13,783 bases of DNA from Methylomonas sp. (lineage in GTDB: Bacteria > Pseudomonadota > Gammaproteobacteria > Methylococcales > Methylomonadaceae): positions 1 through 13,783 of the forward strand of contig JALSIU010000254.1 in assembly GCA_026989715.1 (NCBI GenBank), read 5' to 3'. Positions 1 through 5,109 of the stretch are shown one piece after another. The notes beneath the pieces are model-generated. The model was not told the DNA's origin. It saw only the letters and a list, made by a program, of their open reading frames with translations, and did not search any database. The position numbers and the translations under genes are program-made. Every line of letters begins with the position of its first letter. Positions within the stretch are counted from its first letter, which is position 1.

Positions 1-1251
1 ATTGATGTCTTGCTCGTTTAATCCGCCTGCAGGCACGGCATCAGTTGCCTGTAAAAAATTTTCAGGGGTATCTTGCAAAATTCCGAGTACATCTGAAAGT
101 TCTTTTAACTCACCCGCTAATTGCGCGGCAAGCTCAGTATCATTGGTTTTCAATTTATTCAATTCTCTTGCCATATCAAATAAAACAGCGACTGCAACAG
201 GTGTATTAAAATCATCATCCATTGCTTGTTTAAAACGCTCCGTATAATCAGACTTTACGCCCGTTTTGATGTTTACATCGCGTAAAGCAGTATATAAACG
301 CGTTAAGGCAGTACCGGCTTCATCTAAATGCTCATCTGAATAATTTAGCGGGCTACGATAATGGCTGGATAATACAAAAAAGCGCACTACTTCCGCGCGA
401 TAACGCTTTAATACGTCTCTGACAGTAAAAAAATTGCCCAAAGACTTGGACATTTTTTCTTCATTAATGCGCACAAAACCATTATGCATCCAGACATTAA
501 CAAATTTCTCGCCGGTCGCGCCTTCGGATTGGGCTATTTCATTTTCATGATGTGGAAATTGCAAATCCATACCACCGCCATGAATATCAAAATGGTGTCC
601 TAAACATTTTGTGGACATTGCAGAGCATTCTATATGCCAGCCGGGTCTACCGCGTCCCCAAGGTGAATTCCAATAGGGTTCGCCGACTTTTGCCTTTTTC
701 CATAAAACAAAGTCAAATGGGTTCTTTTTGGCTTGATCGACTTCAACGCGTTCACCCGCTTGTAATTCATCTAATTTTTTACCCGATAAAGCCCCGTAAT
801 CAGTAAATTTATCAATCGCATAAAATACGTCGCCATTTGTGCCTGTATAAGCAATGCCTTTTTCAAACAGCTCAGTAATCATGACGATAATATCATCCAT
901 GGACTGTGTTGCTTTAGGCTCTATATCGGGTGGTAAAACAGCTAAAGCACGCTCATCTTCATGCATTGCGTCAATAAAGCGTTCGGTCAAGGTAGCAATA
1001 TCTTCACCATTTTCTTGCGCACGCTGAATAATCTTATCATCAATATCCGTTATATTACGCACATAAGTCAATTGATAGCCGGAATACCGTAAATAACGTG
1101 CTACATTATCAAAAACGACCATAACGCGTGCATGGCCTATATGACAGTAGTCATAAACGGTCATGCCGCAAACATACATTCCTACTTGACCTGCAACTCT
1201 AGGCGTAAAAACTTCTTTAGATCGCGTAAGCGTATTATAAATTTTTAACAT
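1..1251 (-). CDS. cysS: Cysteinyl-tRNA synthetase (C-terminus cut by window edge)
   Basis: Class I aminoacyl-tRNA synthetase that charges tRNA-Cys with cysteine in the cytoplasm. Reading the minus strand from the ATG at 1251 gives 417 uninterrupted codons to the window edge; the E. coli enzyme has 461 residues, so roughly the last 45 (end of the anticodon-binding region) are missing. Seen: YVCGMTVYD with zinc-ligand-type Cys28, the HIGH signature as HIGH at residues 37-40, TDIDDKII, the WHIECSAM segment with a second zinc cysteine, the HHENEIAQSE segment, and KMSKS at residues 266-270 (bases 442-456). These residue positions match the family closely. No good Shine-Dalgarno sequence precedes the start. 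It diverges from the cyclophilin genes, as cysS does from ppiB in enterobacteria. Identification is secure; only the end is unseen. Confidence 0.97.
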   Translation of the reverse strand, partial: MLKIYNTLTRSKEVFTPRVAGQVGMYVCGMTVYDYCHIGHARVMVVFDNVARYLRYSGYQLTYVRNITDIDDKIIQRAQENGEDIATLTERFIDAMHEDERALAVLPPDIEPKATQSMDDIIVMITELFEKGIAYTGTNGDVFYAIDKFTDYGALSGKKLDELQAGERVEVDQAKKNPFDFVLWKKAKVGEPYWNSPWGRGRPGWHIECSAMSTKCLGHHFDIHGGGMDLQFPHHENEIAQSEGATGEKFVNVWMHNGFVRINEEKMSKSLGNFFTVRDVLKRYRAEVVRFFVLSSHYRSPLNYSDEHLDEAGTALTRLYTALRDVNIKTGVKSDYTERFKQAMDDDFNTPVAVAVLFDMARELNKLKTNDTELAAQLAGELKELSDVLGILQDTPENFLQATDAVPAGGLNEQDIN

Positions 1252-1427
1252 TGTTAACTTTAACTATTTTCAGTATTTGATTAGAGAGCGACAGAAGTAT
1301 GCGTGCATCTTGTGTCTTAATTACTCATTATCATGCATTTAATCGTACAATTTTCCAGCATTAACACTTCTCTTTCAAGAGAAAAACACATAGAATTTGT
1401 AATTTATCTTAAATCATAGTGAGTTCC
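1252..1427. promoter_or_regulatory. Divergent intergenic region between cysS and cyclophilin genes
   Basis: This 176-bp AT-rich gap separates two divergent genes, so it should hold promoters for both. On the plus strand a TACAAT hexamer at 1346-1351 could be a -10 element, but no convincing -35 sits 16-18 bp upstream. A small hairpin (TTCTCT, loop TTCA, AGAGAA, 1368-1383) lies in the likely leader of the plus-strand gene. No minus-strand promoter for cysS stands out. Confidence 0.3.
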
Positions 1428-2015
1428 ATGCGCCCCATATTTGTTTTTTTGCTGTTTTTATTCACATCAACTACTTCTTTTGCAACTGAAATTGCAGCTT
1501 CCTCAACGCCAACACGCGTTAAATTACAAACCACATTAGGTGATATTGTTATTGAGCTAAATGACCAAAAAGCACCTATTACCGTCAATAATTTCTTACA
1601 GTATGTTAAATCAGGCTATTATGATGGCACTATTTTTCACCGTATTATTCCGGGGTTTATGGCGCAAGGCGGTGGTTTTGATAGGTATTTTCAGAAAAAA
1701 GTCACTCGCGCCCCCATTAAAAATGAATCAAACAATGGCTTAAGAAATGACCGTGCGACTATTGCTATGGCACGTATGAGTCATCCCGATTCTGCTTCCG
1801 CACAATTTTTTATCAACTATGCTAATAATAACAGCTTAAACTACCCCATTCAGAACGGTTCAGGTTATGCTGTATTTGGTAAAGTGATTTCCGGTATGGA
1901 GGTGGTTGATAAAATGGCACAGCAAGCGACAGGCAGTCGCAAGGGGCACCGTAATGTACCGATTACTAATATTGTGATTGAAAAAGCACAAGTGCTGCCC
2001 AATACTATGCAATAA
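1428..2015 (+). CDS. Secreted (periplasmic) cyclophilin-type peptidyl-prolyl isomerase
   Basis: Cis-trans isomerase for proline peptide bonds, predicted to assist folding in the periplasm. From the ATG at 1428 the 195-residue product begins with a Sec signal peptide: Arg2, a hydrophobic stretch at residues 4-12, and a probable cleavage after SFA at residue 19. A GTG at 1419 would add only three residues and has no better ribosome site, so 1428 is preferred. The cyclophilin domain spans about 30-190, with FHRIIPGFMAQGGGF carrying the catalytic-type Arg72, Phe77 and Gln80, then AQFFIN. The position that is Trp in the next gene product (QNGWGYAVF) is Ser here (QNGSGYAVF). The mature domain resembles its downstream neighbour along its whole length, which suggests a tandem duplication. 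Only 32 bp separate the two genes, so they are likely co-transcribed. PpiA would be the functional name, but origin from a ppiB-like copy makes the symbol uncertain. Confidence 0.9.
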   Translation: MRPIFVFLLFLFTSTTSFATEIAASSTPTRVKLQTTLGDIVIELNDQKAPITVNNFLQYVKSGYYDGTIFHRIIPGFMAQGGGFDRYFQKKVTRAPIKNESNNGLRNDRATIAMARMSHPDSASAQFFINYANNNSLNYPIQNGSGYAVFGKVISGMEVVDKMAQQATGSRKGHRNVPITNIVIEKAQVLPNTMQ

Positions 2016-2047
2016 CCTTTTTCTTACACTTCGAACGGACAAATAAT

Positions 2048-2557
2048 ATGTCAGACACACTAAACACAGTTAAATTTCAAACAACCGCCGGTGACTTTGT
2101 TGTCGAATTAGACGCTGAAAAAGCACCTATTACGGTTAAAAACTTTCTGACTTATGTAGAAGAAGGTTTTTATAATGGCACTATTTTTCATCGTATTATC
2201 CCGGGGTTTATGGCGCAGTGCGGTGGCTTTGATACGGACTTTGAACAAAAGCCAACGCATGATGCCATCAAAATTGAAGCTGATAATGGCCTTAAAAATG
2301 ATCGTGGCACTATTGCTATGGCGCGGACCGGAGTACCTGATTCGGCGACCGCTCAGTTTTTTATCAATTACAAAGATAATGACTTTTTAAACCATACCGC
2401 TCCAACACAAAATGGCTGGGGCTATGCGGTCTTTGGTAAAGTCATTGAGGGCTTAGATATTATTGATAAAATGGCAGAGGCTCCGACAGGCAATCGTGGC
2501 GGGCATCAGGATGTGCCTAAAACCGACATTGTTATCGAAAAAGCTGAAATCATTTAA
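2048..2557 (+). CDS. ppiB: Cytoplasmic peptidyl-prolyl cis-trans isomerase B (cyclophilin)
   Basis: A 169-residue single-domain cyclophilin without a signal peptide, so predicted to be cytoplasmic; E. coli PpiB is similar in size (164). The fold signatures are complete: FHRIIPGFMAQ (Arg49, Phe54, Met55, Gln57), MARTGVPDSATAQFFIN, and NGWGYAVFGKV with the cyclosporin-site-type Trp. The C-terminal DVPKTDIVIEKAEI matches the PpiB ending. One oddity is Cys58 in MAQCGGF, where the family and the neighbouring paralogue have Gly. The ATG at 2048 has a short GGA at 2037-2039 as a weak ribosome site. Context supports the name: ppiB lies between divergent cysS and lpxH in enterobacteria too. A terminator follows immediately. 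Confidence 0.96.
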   Translation: MSDTLNTVKFQTTAGDFVVELDAEKAPITVKNFLTYVEEGFYNGTIFHRIIPGFMAQCGGFDTDFEQKPTHDAIKIEADNGLKNDRGTIAMARTGVPDSATAQFFINYKDNDFLNHTAPTQNGWGYAVFGKVIEGLDIIDKMAEAPTGNRGGHQDVPKTDIVIEKAEII

Positions 2558-2578
2558 TTAAAATTACGTAATCAGTCA

Positions 2579-2608
2579 AACGGCTCATATTGATTGAGCC
2601 GTTTTCTT
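2579..2608 (+). terminator. Intrinsic terminator after ppiB
   Basis: A perfect 9-bp stem (AACGGCTCA 2579-2587, TGAGCCGTT 2595-2603) closes a 7-base loop and runs into a T-rich tail (TTTTCTT, 2602-2608). It ends the cyclophilin unit. It lies only 15 bp before the lpxH start codon, so lpxH either depends on read-through or has a promoter overlapping the hairpin. Confidence 0.85.
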
Positions 2609-2623
2609 ACTTTGCCTTCCTCT

Positions 2624-3349
2624 ATGCATAATGCAACCATTTTTATTTCAGATTTACATTTAACGATTGAGCGTCCTGAAGTGACCAAGAAATTTTTACA
2701 ATTCTTAGACACAGGAGCGACTAAGGCAAAAGCACTTTATATTTTAGGTGACTTATTTGATACTTGGATAGGCGATGATGATTTTAGTCCACCTATTAAT
2801 CGCGTTAAAAAACACTTACAAGCACTAACGGCGCAGGGAGTTCCCGTTTTTTATATTCATGGTAATCGTGATTTTTTAATTGGTAAACGCTTTAGTGAGC
2901 AAACAGGGGTGGTTTTATTAGATGAGTATAGCTTGATCGATTTATATGGCACACCCACCTTGCTGACTCATGGCGATTTACTCTGTACCGATGATTTACC
3001 TTACCAAGCCTTTCGCCAAAAATCACACACACAAGAATGGCAGCAAAATGTATTATCCAAACCACTTATTTTAAGAATTTTGTATGCCCGCTGGTATCGT
3101 TTGCGTAGTTATTTCCATAAAAAAAAGAAATCTCAAGATATTATGGATGTCAATGCCGGTACGGTGATTAACGTGATGCGACAGTATCGAGCATCACGTC
3201 TAATTCATGGTCATACGCATAGACCTGCAGTGCATGATTTAGATATTGACGGACAAAAAGCACAGCGGTTTGTACTGGCAGAATGGACAAAAGACAGTGT
3301 TAATTTACTGTGTTGGACAACAGCAGGTTATGTGATAGAGCACCTATAA
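2624..3349 (+). CDS. lpxH: UDP-2,3-diacylglucosamine pyrophosphohydrolase
   Basis: Calcineurin-like metallophosphoesterase that hydrolyses UDP-2,3-diacylglucosamine to lipid X and UMP in lipid A synthesis, acting at the cytoplasmic face of the inner membrane. With the ATG at 2624 the product has 241 residues, close to E. coli LpxH (240). Metal-site motifs appear in order: SDLHL (Asp10, His12), LGDLFDTWIGDDD (Asp43), HGNRDFL (Asn81), THGDLLCTDD and HGHTHRP. DLLCTDDLPYQAFR and IMDVN are typical of LpxH rather than other phosphoesterases. An upstream TTG at 2594 lies in the ppiB terminator stem and adds sequence not found in the family, so it was rejected. No good Shine-Dalgarno sequence precedes 2624. 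The cysS-ppiB-lpxH neighbourhood is conserved. It shows that the organism makes lipid A. Confidence 0.96.
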   Translation: MHNATIFISDLHLTIERPEVTKKFLQFLDTGATKAKALYILGDLFDTWIGDDDFSPPINRVKKHLQALTAQGVPVFYIHGNRDFLIGKRFSEQTGVVLLDEYSLIDLYGTPTLLTHGDLLCTDDLPYQAFRQKSHTQEWQQNVLSKPLILRILYARWYRLRSYFHKKKKSQDIMDVNAGTVINVMRQYRASRLIHGHTHRPAVHDLDIDGQKAQRFVLAEWTKDSVNLLCWTTAGYVIEHL

Positions 3350-3372
3350 ACTATGTTTAAAAATTAAAAGCC

Positions 3373-3741
3373 ATGAGACGTTTGTCTATTTTTATTTTTG
3401 CACTTTCATTAACCGCTCTTCTGGTGGTTTATGTAAGATATTCAGGCGAAATGAATGTAAAAAGCACCCGAAACGAATGGGCAGAAATAACTAATATTGA
3501 AAAAAAAGAGCGCAATTTACCAAAATTAGGTATGAGCGGTACTTATTTATTTTATATGGTCACGGTGAAGCTTAAAGATGGTAGTACGTCAATTGTAAGA
3601 ATAGAGAATAAATCAAATATTCAACTTCATGGTTGCTTACCTGTTAAGGTAAGCCTTTTTTATTCAGGTGATAAAATGATTTTAGTCGATAATCAAAAGT
3701 TATTATTTTCCGAGATAAAAAGACCGCCCTGTAGCCAATAA
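3373..3741 (+). CDS. Hypothetical membrane-anchored or secreted small protein
   Basis: Not recognised. The 122-residue product starts MRRLSIFIF with a hydrophobic segment at about residues 4-21 that follows two arginines; it could be an uncleaved N-terminal anchor or a signal peptide, with the rest outside the cytoplasm. The remaining ~95 residues alternate hydrophobic and polar positions (YMVTVKLKDG, VKVSLFYSGDKMILV), suggesting a small beta-rich domain. Cys88 and Cys120 could pair in the periplasm. The ATG at 3373 is preceded by an AAAAG ribosome-like site, and the gene begins 23 bp after lpxH with no terminator between, so it is probably co-transcribed with lpxH. Its own terminator appears to lie beyond a MITE-like insertion that begins 16 bp after the stop codon. 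No function can be assigned. Confidence 0.75.
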   Translation: MRRLSIFIFALSLTALLVVYVRYSGEMNVKSTRNEWAEITNIEKKERNLPKLGMSGTYLFYMVTVKLKDGSTSIVRIENKSNIQLHGCLPVKVSLFYSGDKMILVDNQKLLFSEIKRPPCSQ

Positions 3742-3747
3742 AACATA

Positions 3748-3756
3748 ACATAATTG
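3748..3756 (+). repeat. Left 9-bp target site duplication
   Basis: ACATAATTG directly abuts the outer end of the left terminal inverted repeat and recurs exactly at 3880-3888 on the other side. A flanking direct repeat of this sort is the usual scar of transposition. Confidence 0.8.
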
Positions 3757-3879
3757 CTCTGTACAGGACAAAAAAATTCATATCAACATAAGTCATTAAT
3801 TTTTAATGATAAAGAAAAATAACCACTCTATATAAATCAGTTGCTTACAGAGTGTTTATATTTTTTGTCCTGTACAGAG
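3757..3879. mobile_element. MITE-like non-coding element, 123 bp, with 19-bp perfect inverted repeats
   Basis: The ends are perfect 19-bp inverted repeats: CTCTGTACAGGACAAAAAA at 3757-3775 and its reverse complement at 3861-3879. A 9-bp direct repeat ACATAATTG flanks both ends. The 85-bp interior is very AT-rich, has no open reading frame of note, and contains two smaller inverted repeats (CATTAA/TTAATG at 3794-3808, CACTCT/AGAGTG at 3824-3854). Each terminal repeat contains the 8-bp palindrome CTGTACAG. Together this is the structure of a miniature inverted-repeat transposable element mobilised by a transposase elsewhere in the genome. Several IS families make 9-bp duplications, so the parent family is not named. 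If transcribed from the upstream gene, the RNA would fold into one long hairpin. Confidence 0.8.
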
Positions 3880-3888
3880 ACATAATTG
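3880..3888 (+). repeat. Right 9-bp target site duplication
   Basis: Exact copy of the ACATAATTG found at 3748-3756, directly after the right terminal inverted repeat. The uninterrupted target would have joined the small hypothetical gene directly to the hairpin that starts at 3889. Confidence 0.8.
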
Positions 3889-3932
3889 TTAGCCTATCAA
3901 TGCACAGCAATTGACAGGCTAAATGCTTTTTT
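3889..3932 (+). terminator. Probable intrinsic terminator for the lpxH unit
   Basis: A 13-bp stem with one mismatch (TTAGCCTATCAAT 3889-3901, ATTGACAGGCTAA 3910-3922) encloses an 8-base loop. The T-run (3927-3932) begins four bases past the stem, which is slightly imperfect for an intrinsic terminator. The T-run is on the plus strand, so it suits the gene ending at 3741 better than the cysteine synthase gene arriving from the other side. The MITE-like element sits between it and that gene. Confidence 0.6.
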
Positions 3933-3933
3933 A

Positions 3934-4842
3934 TTAACTCATACTTAAATAACGCTCACCTGTATCATGCATCATGGTGACAACACATTTTCCGGTACCT
4001 AATGTTTGGGCGACTCTTAATGCGGCGCAAACGCTAGCACCTGTTGATATGCCGGCTAAAATACCTTCTTTTTCAGCCAACTGTTTGCGCATGGCGAAGG
4101 CTTCCTCGGTGCTGACTAATTCGATGCTATCCAATAAATCTGTATTAAGGTTTTTAGGAATAAATCCTGCACCGATACCTTGAATTTTATGCGGGCTATG
4201 TTGTCCACCCGATATAACGGGAGATTCAGTCGGTTCAACAGCCACGACTTTAAGGCTGGACTTTCTTTTTTTGATTACATCGGCAACCCCTGTAATAGTT
4301 CCTCCCGTACCGACACCACAAACAAAGGCATCAATTTTTCCGTCACTAGCCGACCAAATCTCTTGTGCTGTTGTTTGGCGGTGGGCTTCAGGGTTCGCCG
4401 GATTTTCAAATTGCTGAGGCATAAATGAATTTTCAGTTATAGCCAATATTTCTTGAGCCTGTTTGATGGCACCACTCATGCCTTCAGCACCAGGCGTTAA
4501 GACGATTTTTGCACCATAAAAGGCTAATAATTGCCGCCGTTCAACGGACATTGAGTCGGGCATGGTCAAAATACATTGATAGCCCCGTGCTGCCGCAATC
4601 ATTGCTAAAGCAATACCTGTATTTCCTGATGTGGGCTCAATAATCGTCCCGCCTGCCTGTAATGCACCTGATTGTTCTGCTGCCTCTATCATCGCCAAGC
4701 CTATACGGTCTTTGACTGAGCCGCCTGGGTTCCTTGCTTCCATTTTAAGCCATACCACGGCAGAGTCGGGCGTTGTCATATGCTTTAATGGTATCAGTGG
4801 CGTATTGCCGATTAATTGAGTCACATCATTAGGGGTTGTCAT
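3934..4842 (-). CDS. cysK: Cysteine synthase A (O-acetylserine sulfhydrylase)
   Basis: PLP-dependent enzyme that makes cysteine from O-acetylserine and sulfide. The start is the ATG at 4842: a strong GAGGTG ribosome site lies just upstream (4847-4852 on the minus strand). An in-frame ATG further upstream at 4911 lacks both the ribosome site and family similarity. The product has 302 residues. Seen: LIGNTPL, GGSVKDR with the PLP lysine at Lys44, PTSGNTGIALA (substrate loop), MSVERRQLL, the phosphate-binding GVGTGGT loop, PHKIQGIGAGFIP and GILAGISTGAS. The last two and the MSVERR segment match CysK rather than CysM (which has MSQERR and a different region near residue 210). Two stop codons in a row end it. 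Its partner CysE is not in the window. It may supply cysteine for the nearby CysRS, but no shared regulation is visible. Confidence 0.93.
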   Translation of the reverse strand: MTTPNDVTQLIGNTPLIPLKHMTTPDSAVVWLKMEARNPGGSVKDRIGLAMIEAAEQSGALQAGGTIIEPTSGNTGIALAMIAAARGYQCILTMPDSMSVERRQLLAFYGAKIVLTPGAEGMSGAIKQAQEILAITENSFMPQQFENPANPEAHRQTTAQEIWSASDGKIDAFVCGVGTGGTITGVADVIKKRKSSLKVVAVEPTESPVISGGQHSPHKIQGIGAGFIPKNLNTDLLDSIELVSTEEAFAMRKQLAEKEGILAGISTGASVCAALRVAQTLGTGKCVVTMMHDTGERYLSMS

Positions 4843-5109
4843 TGAGCACCTCACGTATTTTTTGATTGTTTTATTGCGGCTAATATACCTTATTTGTATG
4901 CTAGAATTCATATTTAATGATTTTTTTATTGGCCGTAACGGGTGCTGAAGGCTGATATAGCAAGATTATTATTAGGGGCAACTAATGACGTGCAGAGTGG
5001 GGAGATAAAAGATAATGTCATATGAAATAGTCGCTTAGGTGGTCATTCTATCCCCTTGTTTAAATGTAAATAATGATAATAACAAATACTTTTATTGAGA
5101 GATAAGCTT
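4843..5109. promoter_or_regulatory. Divergent intergenic region between cysK and the coiled-coil gene
   Basis: This 267-bp AT-rich gap must hold the promoters of two divergent genes. For cysK a minus-strand TATATT (4882-4887) is a possible -10, without a clear -35. For the plus-strand gene the region at 5056-5087 contains a TTGTTT and overlapping TAATGATAAT sequence (see the separate Fur-box-like entry). No open reading frame or RNA structure was recognised in the rest. Confidence 0.35.
5069..5087 (+). promoter_or_regulatory. Possible Fur-box-like site
   Basis: The 19 bases AATAATGATAATAACAAAT match the classical Fur consensus (three GATAAT-type hexamers) at 13 of 19 positions, including an unbroken 11-base run. 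It ends 22 bp before the start codon of the coiled-coil gene, where binding would block transcription or initiation. The AT-rich background makes a chance match plausible, and the third hexamer is poor. Confidence 0.3.

Noticed and set aside
1310..1345. CATTATC-containing sequence as a Fur box between cysS and the cyclophilin
   Set aside because: Only about 11 of 19 positions match and just one hexamer is good, which is expected by chance in AT-rich DNA.
3934..4842. Assignment as CysM rather than CysK
   Set aside because: The MSVERR, PHKIQGIGAGFIP and GVGTGGT surroundings fit CysK; CysM-specific segments are absent, despite the shorter length.
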